DNA of 64,000 nt from contig NC_135554.1 of NCBI RefSeq assembly GCF_964340395.1, forward strand, positions 26,401,592 through 26,465,591, written 5' to 3'. Of this stretch, positions 29,443-43,000 are shown one piece after another; position 1 is the first letter of the stretch, and the number at the start of each line of letters is the position of its first letter. Source of the stretch: Glandiceps talaboti (taxonomy: Eukaryota > Hemichordata > Enteropneusta > Spengelidae). Both the position numbers and the translations under genes were made by a program. The notes below the pieces were generated by a model. That model saw nothing but the letters and a program-made list of their open reading frames with translations, made no database searches and was not told the origin of the DNA.

Positions 29443-30647
29443 GCCATACAGCCATCAACTCAACATATTCGATAACGTTTATTGCGGCAAAGAATAAACA
29501 GTTGATAACGACTGGTCCATCGTAGGATGATAAATGAATACATTATGATCATAATTCTACATGTTATCTACTTGTGCAAATATCAGTAGCAGGTATGTAC
29601 ATGAACACACGTCAATGGTATCCTACAGTTCTTTCAGAATAAGTCACTAAATAAGAGGACATAGTATTATTCTAGAAAATAGCTGGTATCTCACAGTCCC
29701 TAGATATAAAAATAAAAGTTGCCAAGCTTTCATTGTCAGGTAATGATTGTATGCTGGTTGAATAATGTAAATCATAGAATACGACGAAGACGATGTGAAC
29801 CATGTTGTAAAGACTGGCTCCATGATTTTATGTTTCGATCATTGCAGTTATTTTGATATTTTGATTGAAATGATGAGACCAAAACAGAGAACATTTGATT
29901 CAAAGTAGACCAGTTAGTTCACTCACTAAAAGATAAAGAAGACGTTAAGAAATTAAACATTTTAAACATATTACTTTACAAAATCAACCTGTGTTTGATA
30001 AGGATGTCAGATTACTTCAAGTGCATACCATTAAAAGTTAGGTCTGTATATTTATCAGAACAAGTTATAGGTACATTTTAGTTTAAAGTATAACGTGATA
30101 ATGCGCCTTACATTCTTAATATCGAACCAGGAAGTACCATTTACGCTGTTGTAACAGCAAGTGTATCCTGATATAGTTAAACTTTAATTACTTATATTTC
30201 CTTTCTGAATCACCTTGACTGCTAAACGTTTACGAGGTAAGGGATTTCAAAATGCTACCTCCAAATCTATTAATGTAGGGATTTTTGAAAAAAACCTCAA
30301 ATTTCACGTCAGCTAACATCCCATATTAAAGCAAATACCAAGGCCTCTTGCTAACAAATCTATCATTTAGTCCTGTAAATAGATCTATACATGTCTATGG
30401 ATTGTGATTGTCGTCTGATTAACTATTCTTGTCAACGACACAGAGCTAAGCCACATCAATTAATTAGTTTAATTACACAAGACATCTGGCAACTTATCAG
30501 TTAGACTCACACTAATGACTGTCAGATGGGCATCTGATAAGAACAGAGTATTCATCTAAGCTATGGAGGTGAGTAAATGTACACAGAAAATGTGCTGATG
30601 CAGTGATGTGATGTTTTGATAGCCATGTCTGGCAGGTACGATTGAGT

Positions 30648-30765
30648 TCTGTACTGTACTGTACTGTACTGTACTGTACTGTACTGTACTGTACTGTACT
30701 GTACTGTACTGTACTGTACTGTACTGCACTGCACTGCACTGTTACTGTACTGTACAGTGCTGTAC
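30648..30765. repeat. (TACTG)n pentanucleotide repeat
   Basis: About sixteen near-perfect GTACT units, then GCACT variants. Because the pentamer is not a multiple of three, every frame through it stays open as a cycling pattern, so the ORF there is an artefact. Confidence 0.97.
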
Positions 30766-31559
30766 TATGCGAACATACAGGACTGAAAGAAATAAGTGCA
30801 AATCTAAGTTTCTACTGACTACAATATAGGGTAATTTCAAGACCACAAGAAATAAGTGTAAATACGACTCTAGTATGTGAACTGGGTAACGTGGACTCTA
30901 GTGTATCAAGAGACTTGAGACTTGTCATTGACTCACCCATCTCATAAATCTGGCAAAGCCAACACGACATTGTGTCAGAGATACACTACAAGAACAAAGA
31001 CATCAATCAGTGCCCCAGTCACGTTGAGGCTTCCGATTTGACCAGGATAAGATCAACTCTTATTAGTTTCTTTGGCACATAACAATATGATAGTGCGGAT
31101 AATTAATGGCTGGTACCATTAGGTAATATCTCATCACCCACACTTAGCCAATCTGACACTTATGGTATGTATTGAGAGTGACCTGTTTTCTAACGATGTA
31201 GCTAGCATAACTCACGTTGGCGATGAATGGTGATGAGGAGCTGTACACGTACAGTTGACAGTACCATCACATTTCAATCTCCTTGTGTATGGGATTTTCT
31301 AATCAACATTTCGTTGTCGACTTATTCAGAACGAGGAGTCAGGTCACTTGGCCATTCTGCTAGTGACTTATTGAAAACAATCTCACAGTATACATGTACA
31401 ATGGGCCATATTATCCAAATACATTCATCAGTTGACGCTTCTGCCATTTCATATCATGATCTGTTCGTTTTCACTTGTGATTGATCTTCGTCGAATCACA
31501 TAAAGTCACAAGTTTTGTAAAAGTTGCCAAATTAACGTAGTTTGTGAGTTAATGTGTTA

Positions 31560-31745
31560 AAGCTGTACCCAGAATTTTTTGTATGAAACTGTTAATTTTG
31601 TCAGATGTAATGATTTACCCACACGTGATTCAATACTTTTTACAATATTTTTGTAATATTTTTCTGTTTGTATTAAGTTGTCTTGTGGTATGTTTTTGTT
31701 CTCCTCTGGACTATGGGTCTTGAATAAAGTTTAGATAATAATAAT
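31560..31745 (+). mobile_element. LINE 3' UTR and tail
   Basis: T-rich sequence ending GGACTATGGGTCTTGAATAA then AGTTTAGATAATAATAATAA, the usual ending of CR1-like elements with an (ATA)n tail. No RT sequence is visible upstream. Confidence 0.5.
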
Positions 31746-31963
31746 AATACTATTTAGGCGTAATTTTTTTTCGTGCAGCTGTAAACATAACATGGTACAC
31801 TAATCCATTCAATTTAATTTTTGGGTCTGCACCCAAAAATCAGCGATCACGTTTTCAACCTGACATTGTACTATTTATGGATAATATCATACTATGTATA
31901 TTCATCACGGAAGTACTAAGATTCATACACAAGTTTTCTTCTTCCACTTTTGATTGAAAAACT

Positions 31964-32002
31964 GACATGTTTCAAACAAATCGCTTGTCCTTCCTCAGTG
32001 TC
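31964..32002 (-). other. hammerhead-like motif (minus strand)
   Basis: Minus strand: GACA, CTGAGGA, AGGA, a 5-bp stem CAAGC/GTTTG, then AAAC and A-TGTC. GACA and TGTC pair as a short stem I. The core G is shared with the stem. Layout as in Penelope-like element ends. Confidence 0.35.
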
Positions 32003-33575
32003 TAACTGGATCAGACAAGGTGTTGAGTAACCAGAGGTGTGAAAAGGTTAGCTTCAATGTATGTAAATTCAAGCGTGAAAGTACTTGTCAGTTATGTACA
32101 TCTACCTGTCCACCTTCTGTGATGATGTCACCGTAGATAGCATATTTTCCTACATTGGCATTAAGTGATAGATTGTTGACTTTGTTGTACATATCCTCAA
32201 TAGTCTTCTTATGGATAATATCGACCACTAATAACATGTTCAATGTATAATTAGTGGTACTTTAACAATTTTCAATGAATGTATTGTTAGTTGTCTGATC
32301 GAAGAAATAATGCTCCAGTTACAACTAGTTCCGCTATAAAGTGATGTTCCAATCATTTTGTCATCGTGGCATTACAAATTACTGATCTTCCATTCTGCAA
32401 AGTTAACGTTCTAGAACCACAGTTTGAGCAAATGTAAATTTACACACATTGTTGTATATATGTTTGGTTTGCGTGTTTAAAACCGGCATCTATGATATCT
32501 GTCTCTGCTTTCACTGATTCTCAATACACCCATATGGAGGCTGTATACTGATGATTATAAAATATCAAATTCCTGCGAAGGAAAAGTGACATTTTTAAAC
32601 AAATATATAATTATCCATCTTTTAGTGACGTAAGAGTGGCATAGTTCTATCATCTAATGTGCAATTGTATTAATATATCTGATTTAAGTATAATAAAAGA
32701 TTTGCCAGATGACATTCATGACAGTTAAATGACATCTACATATATCTATTAATATATTTACATGACAGAAACGATAAAGAATGATACATTTACTTTGGAT
32801 AATCACAAATATTTCAAATTTTTGCTTCTTCTCCTAAGTCGGTACTATATATAGCACTACTATAATATTACCAACATAAGAAGTGTAATCGTGTCATCAC
32901 TTCAGACGTTTTTTATTTGTGTTATTGTCAGATGTTAAGAATGCTATAACAACATGGATGACAAATTTGATGTATTTATTTTGGATTTTTAATTCAGAAA
33001 ACAACTCCACCATGTGTATGTACTTGAAAAAACCCCAATGTGATACAACACATATAGAAATTCCTTGTTTGTAACGCATGAATTGGAAAACATCAAAGTG
33101 CGTAAACTACTTACTTTTACACATTTTTTTAGCTGTTTGTTATTTATTAAGTTACGAACACGGACTTGGTCGATGCTGTTTCACATTGTGGTTCTTTTTT
33201 TTCAAGTAGGAAAACATAACAGAGTTGTCTTAAGAATTAAAAATCCAAAATAACTAAGCAAGGGTGCACTTATTCTAGTATTGGATGTCGCTCACACGTC
33301 TAACCAATGTGTATAATGACAGATATATGAAGTTGTCAATCATTGTAGACTCAATGTGCAGTATGTTTCATTATTGAAGTTCATACATTTATGTGGCAAA
33401 TTTGTATAAATTAGAGTTCGATAAGAGAGATCTTCAAAACGGAGCTAAAACTTATCCATGAAGATCTCACTTATCTCTAGTCGACTTAGAAACCAAGGCC
33501 ACTCTCACAACAAATACAACAGTTCAATCTATAACAATGTTGCAAATATGGATTGTTGGGAGGGTCAATATGTTG

Positions 33576-33577
<2 letters not shown>

Positions 33578-33610
<33 letters not shown>

Positions 33611-33612
33611 CC
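33578..33612. repeat. (GT)n microsatellite
   Basis: Sixteen GT units between TTGAG and TCCTAAATC. Confidence 0.95.
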
Positions 33613-33894
33613 TAAATCATTGTTTAGCCGAATGCTCTAAATAAGAACATTTTCTTTCAGAAATAAATATTTGTAGCAAATGTCATGGGAAGATTTCTAT
33701 TGGTAGTGGGGTCAACGGGTGAATTGGAACTTAATTAAGATTCAGGGATAGTGTATGCAACAGGTTAAAAATTATATTATGTATGAAATTATATGGAAAC
33801 GCCATGTTTCAATGCTAACGTGATAGGTTATTGTTTGCATAAAATCTGTTAAAATATACCAAATACCTAACAGCAACAACAAATATACAACAAA

Positions 33895-33990
33895 TAATAA
33901 TAATAATATTAGAATAATAATATTAATTTTTAAATTGCTTTTATATCGCGCCTTCCTACACTGTGCGCAAAGTGCTTTACAATTATTACA
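33895..33990 (-). mobile_element. LINE 3' terminus, second family
   Basis: The minus strand reads GTAAAGCACTTTGCGCACAG then AAGGCGCGATATAAAAGC and an (ATT)n tail. It resembles but is distinct from the 27.3-kb family. Confidence 0.5.
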
Positions 33991-34584
33991 CCTGGTATGG
34001 TAAAACGACCTTTATGTTTTCTCATCTCCCAAGGGAACACACGCTACTTTTCAGTATTACCGGATTGAGTATTCTAAATTACAAGTAATATATCGTTTAA
34101 GTGAACGGCATTAAAATTGTAATGTATACGTTACAAAAATATTTTACTCTGACATCTCTTCTTTTTCATATGTATTTATTGATAACAAAATCAAGTAAAC
34201 ATTACATATCTTGTCATCTGAAATTTCACCGTCGCCATTTTTCGCCTTGCCTTTCTTTTCCTTCAGATGATTTATCGGATAATTCTTACACAAATTTGTT
34301 TAGTACATTTAAGACAGACATCTGTCTCTTACAAGAAAACATAATTCCCCCGTACTTTACTGTAAAGCTTAGTAGATAAATGTATTGACCGAATGTCAAA
34401 GAGGAAATTGAGTTGTCCAACAAAATGACAAGTTTATAACACGTTGTCTGTTGTCTACCTAAACTGACATTGTTGCTATATGTTACGTAGCTATCCTACC
34501 ACTGCCATTCACATCTAAACATTTCTGTTGTTGTCGCATCCCTAAAGAAATGAAATTTAAGATTTACATTTGAATGATGGGTGG

Positions 34585-34603
34585 AGGTGGGGGGGGGGGG
34601 GGT
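34585..34603. repeat. poly(G) tract
   Basis: GGAGGTGGGGGGGGGGGGGG, an isolated homopolymer in otherwise AT-rich DNA. Confidence 0.9.
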
Positions 34604-35119
34604 CAATGAAAGGAATGGGATATAATTTATATCAGCTATAAGATAGAAACTATATTTTTAAGCGAATAATCGACGACCATAACTTATTTGTCAGTAAATG
34701 CAGTCACGTACATGCCATGGTAGCATGATAATGTCACACTGATTTGATAGACCAATGCTAGGATATACATATGGTGTTTTCTGGAATTTTGTTCTGTCAC
34801 TTGCAGGAGTTACATACGGTGTAAAAACATCCATGTCTCACTATAAATCGTTTGATTAACTCGAATTGTATCATTTGCGAATCCAGGAATGTTATTAACA
34901 GCATTTGGCTCTTAAACTATGTAATTCCTATCCATATCCATAAATTAACCAGTTTACAATGGAATGTAAAAGTAGTAATGTTATTTTAGATACTCCATGT
35001 AAAGCTACAATTGTCACTCTCGTACATCACTAACTGTCAGTTGCAGTAATTTGACAATAAAGGTAGTTCATCATTATTCGTATTTCTGAAAACAGGATTT
35101 AGACATTTCTTTCAACACA

Positions 35120-35523
35120 GACAACGAGGAAATATCCATAGCTGACGTCGTCACTGATGACGTGCGCGCGCATGAAAGATGAACGGTGACAGAAACGTCA
35201 TAGCAATATCAATGTGACTAAGTTAAAGAGCTGTGCATGGAAGACGGTCGTAACTGTTTGTACAGCGTCAAATTGTGTCTGACATTACAATTGGAGTCGA
35301 CAACAATAACATTTTGAACAGTTGCTAATGAAAAATTGCCACCAAAAGAAGTGAAATGTTGCACCGATAACCTACTTGTGGAAAGGTAACAGCGGAACGA
35401 CAACAGCAGTTGGAGCCACCGTAAGTTCATCAGAGGAGATGTGTACACTATAAATTACACCATATCCAGGCAGAAATTAATTGCATGCATAAGTTGCAGC
35501 AACATTGCAGTTTATGGACTCGT
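35120..35523 (+). promoter_or_regulatory. candidate promoter / non-coding 5' exon
   Basis: CpG-richer patch with CTGACGTCGTCAC (CRE-like), TGATGACGTGCGCGCGCATG (CRE half-site plus an NRF1-like GC core) and ACGTCA. About 300 bp downstream a consensus donor GTAAGT sits at 35524. It could be the start of a leader exon spliced to the acceptor before 47012 of the nAChR gene. This is inference from base composition and motifs only. Confidence 0.25.
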
Positions 35524-36603
35524 GTAAGTATTACTTTAAACATCTCCATTTGCTATCTTTATGATCATTTAGGACGCACATGCAACGATTCTCAATAAAT
35601 CTGTAATTACTCAAACATCTCCTTAATAAATTGGACTACATTGGACTTTATGATGAAACGTGGACGATATTAAGTTTACAATGTTATTACCCACCCTTTC
35701 ACAATGAAAGTACTGCTTCAAATTTGAAGACATATAAACAATCGTAGTGGCACATCTGTCACTTTAAGAAGATCTAGGGTAAAGTTCGACTAGATTGTTG
35801 AGGAAGTGAACTTGCTCAGTACTCATGATAGGCCGGACTCAGTGAATGAAGGTGACTTCGACCACTATCATATTACAATTAATCAGTTTCTACCCAGTGT
35901 ACTCCAGATACATAAATGTTACTGTGGCGATAGACAGTTGAATAATTATGATTGACTGGCGTAAAATGTAATATGTGATAGAATGTGCATGATATAAAAT
36001 GACATGCTGGTACCTACGTTACGAGTGATTTGTATTTTCCTCAGTTTTTTACGAGATCGATTGGAAATCATGCATCGAATATTTGAGTTTTATTCCACCT
36101 GAGCACACAAATCAGTTCAAACGAGAATTAAACCATGATGATGGTTTCATTATTGTCACACCATGAAACGAGCTTTATAACTAACTATAAATTTATATGT
36201 TTTTATTTTCATTTCTGCATGAACGGAAATGACAAATGGCTAACGGAAATATGTTGACATAAAGACAAGAGATATATTCAATCTGAATATTGATGTAAAT
36301 TATGACTACCTGGATTATTATTTCTACTAAGCATACCCCTGATTCTAAGTCCTCAGGGATGGGGGTTGTCTCATAAGCATTGCAACATTTTGTTAACATT
36401 TTAAATAACAGGCTGCCCTGAATATTTCGTCTTTATGGATGCTATCCCAGTTTCCTGTCCTTTAAGTTTGCATTTATGTGACCAACATTCTTAATCACGA
36501 TCGCAGCAAAAAATAGAAACACAAAACGTGACTCGATCGAATTCACTAGGACAAATATAGAAAGACGAATACAAAGACTGACGTAAGATCAGTATCCTAG
36601 GTT

Positions 36604-36683
<80 letters not shown>

Positions 36684-36820
36684 AACTACTGCTATTACTA
36701 CTACTACTACTACTACTACAACAACAACAACAACAATAACAACAACAACGCAGAAGCAGCAGCAGCAACAACAACAACAACAACAACAACAACTATAATA
36801 ATAATAACAACAACATCGAC
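36604..36820. repeat. (CAA)n / (CTA)n / (CAG)n trinucleotide repeat
   Basis: CAA, then CTA, then CAA with a short CAGCAGCAG block and TAATAA. Frames through it give poly-Leu, poly-Val or poly-Cys and are not genes. Confidence 0.97.
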
Positions 36821-37237
36821 AAAGACAACAACGTAATATCACAAGAAAAGGTAAATATGTACAAAGGAAAGCGGAAGAGTAGTTATCTGTGCTTTTTGGA
36901 GGGAACTGTATCTAAAAATTGAAGCAGCAATATCTTTTAATAATAATATGGTATTACAAATGACTCTGCTATATTGTATAGACAGCAAGGCATGCAATAG
37001 AGCAAGTAATATGATATGATCACAAGTTTATACAATGTCAAGCAATTATATGTTACTATAAACAATATACTTCCTAAACAAATTTGTGTGTTGCCATAAA
37101 ATAAATGGAAACAAATATGGGATTCTTGAAATATGGGATTCTTGAATCTATGTACTCACAACCCATACACAGTCGGGAATTACAAAGAATGTGTGCCTGG
37201 GACCTTTTTAAATTCAGACATTTGATAACAGGGTATT

Positions 37238-37340
37238 ATTGTAATTAATTAATTAATTAATTAATTAATTAATTAATTAATTGATTGATTGATTGATTAA
37301 TTGATTAATTAATTAATTAATTAATTAATCAATTAATTAT
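37238..37340. repeat. (TTAA)n / (TTGA)n microsatellite
   Basis: AATT/TTAA tetramers with a central TTGATTGATTGA block. Confidence 0.95.
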
Positions 37341-37766
37341 TAGAAACACTACATCTACTTCATCGGATACGTCACAGTATTTCATCCCTCAGGAAATTTC
37401 TGAGACGTGGTTAGGGATCAGTAAGTTGTCAACAGATATCTGAAAATCATTATTTGATATATCACCTACATGAAATTTGACATCGATTGTTTCAGTGCAT
37501 CAAATATATGATAACAATAAATGACAGCTAAAAACTTGTCTTACAATTCTATCCAATGCTTGAAATCTGTCCTTGAATGTATTGGAAGAAGCTTGAAATA
37601 GAGAAGACGTGTTTTGAGTATTTGAATACCCTTCAATACAAGACTGTTATTGGTATATCAAAACACTTCATTTCTTATATGACATTTAGCAGTGACAATG
37701 TAAAGTAGAATCCACCAACTGTTTTGTGAAAATTTCACTTAGCACAAAGTTGATTACACGACGTAT

Positions 37767-37842
37767 TAACTCTTTAGAACCTATATATATATATAGGGTG
37801 AAATTAACCAGAGTTATAGAAACCAGGTCACTAAAGAGTTAA
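37767..37842. mobile_element. piggyBac-like MITE
   Basis: TTAACTCTTTAG (37767-37778) and CTAAAGAGTTAA (37831-37842) are perfect 12-bp inverted repeats around 52 bp. The outer TTAA on both ends is the known piggyBac target duplication, and the TIR begins CTCTTTAG. Too short to code. Confidence 0.5.
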
Positions 37843-38999
37843 ATAACCCATTAAATACATGACATTTGTGAACTTTCTCTTTTTAAAAGAATATATATGA
37901 CATATGGTGGGTAGCAAGGTGAATGTCTAAAGAAATACAATACTAAAACAAAATGAATATTAAGTAGGTGTCTGTACAAGAAGCTATACAGTATGTTTAT
38001 CATCCATAACTGTTCTACTTCTAGTCACTCAGCAAATGATAAGTGAGATGGATGAAGACACAATACTAATTCCATACACGTCACTGTATACATAGGACAC
38101 TGGACACACAGTCATACATCACAGATTTTAAGCTTTTAATCCCATGTCTAGCACGGTGTATGTAAAGTTATTCTTATTGGTTGGTTCGTTTTTCAATTGT
38201 TTCATATCAACTTATTCGTAAATATAATAAGCAAAATGATATACATGTATATGAATTGCTACATTCAGGTCCTACCAGCTAAAATAACATTAAACAGAAC
38301 TATATTGTTGCATCAGTAGCAGGGTTTATTTATATAGATTTCTTTTCCTCTGAGAGAATACCTCATCAATAAAATTAGCAATGTCAATTAAGAGTTTAGT
38401 CACGCATCAAGACAGTTTATCCTGCTTCTGGCTAATATCTTTGAAGTTCGGTAGGATAGGTGTAATCTTCCGAATAAAGATTTCCTCGGGTCGTCGGATC
38501 CCCATTAGTAAAATCTAGTATTTACGCATTATCAACTAGTGTATATAAACGTTTGACAGGAGTCACACATTTGTCTTATATTGTCCCCTTCAATGTTCTT
38601 GTCAGGATTTTGTCAGAGTGAAATAATTTGTCCCGTTGCACTAGAAATCATGGGGCATTATTTAGTCAATATGGGACAAAAGACTTGTGGGCAACATCGA
38701 CACATCATATTAATGTTGTTATAATGTTAAACTATCTCTCACAGCCTGTGACACAAGTAATAAAGGAACTGGTGTCATAATAAAGTTTGTAGTTTGCGTG
38801 ATTATTTTGCATTTTAGGGGATATCACCAACCCTACAATAAATTTACGACAGACACTGCCTCTCATACCACCTCTCATACTGGTTTATTCAAGTGTTCTA
38901 ACCGATAAATTAGTACATAATATGTATAGGTTGGTTCACGGTGTCCGACTTTACTAAGGAAGTTGAAACATAATTTGTTGATCTGTATCTTTTCTCCTT

Positions 39000-39117
39000 T
39001 CTCTTTTTCATTATTGTATTAATTTGTTGTTGTTATGCTCTTATCTCTGAATACTTGTACTTCTATTTTTATGTCATGGGCTAAGGCCTAAACACTTGCA
39101 ATAAACCATATTATTAT
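39000..39117 (+). mobile_element. probable LINE 3' end
   Basis: T-rich stretch, then GTCATGGGCTAAGGCCTAA and GCAATAAACCATATTATTAT, the same style of ending as at 31700-31745. Confidence 0.4.
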
Positions 39118-39894
39118 TCAAGTGTTCATCCTGAGATTTAATTGTATTTAGGGGCAATAGATATAAAACAATGGAAATTAACAACTTCATTACATAACAC
39201 TGATTGATTGATTGATTGACTGATTGATATTTGCTTTATTAGCTTGACCTTATTGTTGAATTCACAGTATCCGAATTCGTAAAGTAAAACGACAAAGTAT
39301 CTCCAAATTTTAATTAGAAATTGCACATAGATAAAATTGGGAAGGAAAAAAGGTTCACCTGTTTTCAATAGTTTTACTGGGTGACGAAGTTTAGGGACTC
39401 AAAATTACGACATTGTTAATTGTCCATGCACGTTGAAGGAGTGATTTCGAGAGATGTCGTGTCGTCGCGTCTATTTCTGTGTCGATTTATTTTCAGACGA
39501 GGCAAGTCTGGTGAATAATTATAACATTGAATCAACTTTTAGACCCCTATCTGTAGGCTTTTATATTCACCGGTAGTAGTACATCAAAACTGAACCAAAC
39601 TGTTTTATTTGCGTACACTTACAACAAAAACGTTTATGCGACAATCTTTCGCACGAACACAAAGTATCCGCTACATAATCTAAATTTAGGCGAGAATATT
39701 GCAAGTTCAAGCCCTGGCAAGAACACTGCGGACTCCTGACTGCTTATAGTTAGAAAAATAGCATTTTTCTTGATGTATGTACGCATGACAGTAACTTATT
39801 TCCGTGGTTTGCTGGTAAAGCAGTTCCTATTGAATGTATTTTAGTCTTTTCAAATTTCTGAATGTCTATAAATGAGGTAATCCTGTAGACGTCT

Positions 39895-40047
39895 CAAATA
39901 AATAAATAAACAAATAGATAGATAGATAGATAGATAGATAAGTAAATAAATAAATACATAAATAAATAAATAAATACATAAATAAATAAATAAATGAATT
40001 AAATAAATAAATAAATAAATAAATACATAAATAAATAAATAAATTGT
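39895..40047. repeat. (AAAT)n / (GATA)n microsatellite
   Basis: AAATAAATAAAC, a GATA block, then AAATACAT and AAAT runs. Confidence 0.96.
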
Positions 40048-43000
40048 AGTTACCACAACTAGATTTTATGTTTGGACAAGTACATAACAGTTTAATAGGT
40101 ATATCACTTGGCCACTTAATGTCACGCATTCACTTTGGATCGAATAGAGACAAGACCATGGTTATTAAACCAACCGTTATTCAAATTTCTGTGTCATCGT
40201 TACTCCTATCTTCAAACTACAATAACTGATCTGGTATCACTTCTTACCTTCTGCTATAGATCAATACCTAGGTTAAAATGTAGAGACAAATTAAATCAAA
40301 TACAAAAAATAAAAGAACTAGGGGCAACAATGCTTGGGCATATGATGAAAGAAGTGCTGCAACAATGATTACTGTTAACATTTACGAACAAATTTAGCTC
40401 AGAGTCATTAACAGTACTCTAAATTAATTTGGAACCATTTTCGTTATTGATACTTTACTTCGATGAATATTCAACTTCTCTGAAGTGTAACGACAATTCT
40501 TATATTCTCCAGCAACTATGCAGGTATCTTAAGCAGTCAATCAACTAAAGTAATCTTTAATGATTGCAATAGCAACAAATACTTTGTCGGTCAGTTGAGT
40601 TTATCTTTTTTTCGTCTACTAAAGACTGTTTTCTAATTTGTTGAATAGATACTTGTCTTACTTCAGTAGCAGCACATCAAATGTTCCATCTTTGCAGGAT
40701 ATACACTTTGGTAGCCTTCGCAAAAACATCAAATAATCGAAAACCCATCGAGAATTCACAACTGTCGTCCAAACATTCACGTCGCAGGACTTTCTTATAT
40801 GCGTTAGGTGATTTTCTAATTAAGTTTGTCTCTAGAGCCGTCTATAAGGAGAAATCGGAAAAAAATGAGTTAACAATCATTGACTCTAGGGTCTTAACTA
40901 GAGAAGACGAAAGGGATATTTCATGGATTTATATTTTCCCTAAAGAAATATAATGGCAAGTAATATCAAGTAATGGTTGCAAGATATATATCTCACCTTT
41001 CCCATTGTGTATTTGATCTAATCAGTTCCTAATTTAAATGATATAATACCCTTTAGAAAGAGAACTCCCTCCAATTGATTTTCAAATTGATCTCTTGAGT
41101 TTTTCCGTATATTAAAAGTTATTTTGTCAATAGGTATGTCTGAAAAAAACTACTATTAAGACCATCAACGTTTAATAAGCATAGAGTGTACATAAAGAAG
41201 TTCGTAGCGTTGTTGAAATTACATAGCAGCTATTAAAATATATCTAGCTATCTGCTTATAATTCAAGTCAATGAAACAAAGCCACTGATAGATACATATG
41301 CTGAAATGTATAATTTAAATTACGCGTTCATCTACATTCTTTGATTGGTTACTTAGAATGATATATATGCACCTAACCAGAACATGAACAAGGTTGGGAT
41401 TAGCATTGACACGGAACTAAGATAACTTATGTATAGATACCTGTTATTAGATGGCCTACTATTTTTATCGAGATTCTAAACCCTTGTTCCCATATATCTA
41501 ACGTTCTGTGGAGATAATGAACGAATGACAGGTAGTTGAATAACTCTTGAAACTTGAATAATGCGATGTGCCAAACTGATGGAAAACGTCAATTCATTAC
41601 TGAAACACTTTGCGACTTTGAAATATTACTCTAGATTTGAAGGGAAAATATTACCACACTCATCAATTGTATTCATGATGGAAGATACATTTGAACTAAG
41701 ATTTTGAATTGGGTATTAATAAACGAAATGGCTTTTAAACGAGAGGCAAATAATTAGGGTTATACACATCACTTAATAAATCAGCTATTAAAAAGGAGAA
41801 AATAATAATGTGAGATTATGTATCAGCTGATAAATCACGAACATGCTTTCAACAAAGTAAAGTTACGATACATTAACGAATTTATCAAAGCATAATGTAG
41901 TCATCATACGACTATACATCTTATGAGATTGTTTTATGAATATATTTTTACCCTTAGTATTATGTTCAGTCTGAGCTTATTAAACAAAATAAAAATAAAT
42001 AATTAAATGACTTTGTAAACCTTGAAACAAATTAATAAGTAGACATACGATATGCAAGACTATCATTTCCAGCAACATGGCAAGTTCAGACGACCAGTTT
42101 TCAAATTCTTACTGTTAAATACACATGTACATGTAAGTATTATTTTAAAACCTGTAGACATACATGGCAAATTCTCTTACGTGGCGTATTTCTTAAGGGA
42201 TAACGTTTATATTTTAAAGTTAATTTAGCTTTCCATTTTCCTCGGAAATTTTCGCAGGTCTAGGCCGTCATTGGAAAATGACAAATTGTTTATATTCATT
42301 TATGATCCCTATTTTATTATTTAACATAAGGACATTGTAACAGAGTAAACACTTTTTTGATAGGGAACAATGTGAATGGTCATCGGGGCTGCACTTGAAA
42401 TGATTCCGAAACCTATCTCAAAATCGTGAGCTGTGATTATACTGAAATTGAACCTGTGACTTTTAAAGTTGAATCGATTAAATCATTTATGGGATAATGG
42501 AATGACTTGGTGCTAAAATAGATATTTCACACCTCTAACTTATTCAATTAAGAATTACACTTAGGCAAACCACAATGTGTTTCCGATAACAGGCCTTCAG
42601 AAAATAGGGTAGGTATGTCGTGCCCCGTGAAGTAATCTTACTTGTATCATTATCATTTGTCTTCTTTTCTGTTGTTGAAAAATTGCTTTGCCAAAAGGAA
42701 AAGAATCTTGTCGGTCAGAATACCCCTCCTGTGGTAGTTTTATGAAGAGGAAAGAAAGCAAATGAAAAAAATATATGAAGTAGATACTAGTTCAGTAGTA
42801 GTGCTTAACTAAATCTAGTTTTATTTGTAATTGACGCTTCAATTAAATGTTGTAAATTGATGTAGACTTGACTTCACCAAGTTTGACACCAAGTTTTATC
42901 ACCAAACAAAGAATAAAATAATCCATAACAGTTCCAGTAAAATACCTTAGTATGCGGCTTTTGTGAATGAACTCACATTTAGACACACGTACGTACGTAT

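Noticed and set aside
31227-31484. 85-codon plus-strand ORF
   Set aside because: No family features and no splice or poly(A) context.
35218-35448. Minus-strand ORF with a hydrophobic N-terminus
   Set aside because: 76 codons, no recognisable domain, and it overlaps the CpG-rich patch; the hydrophobic start alone is weak evidence.
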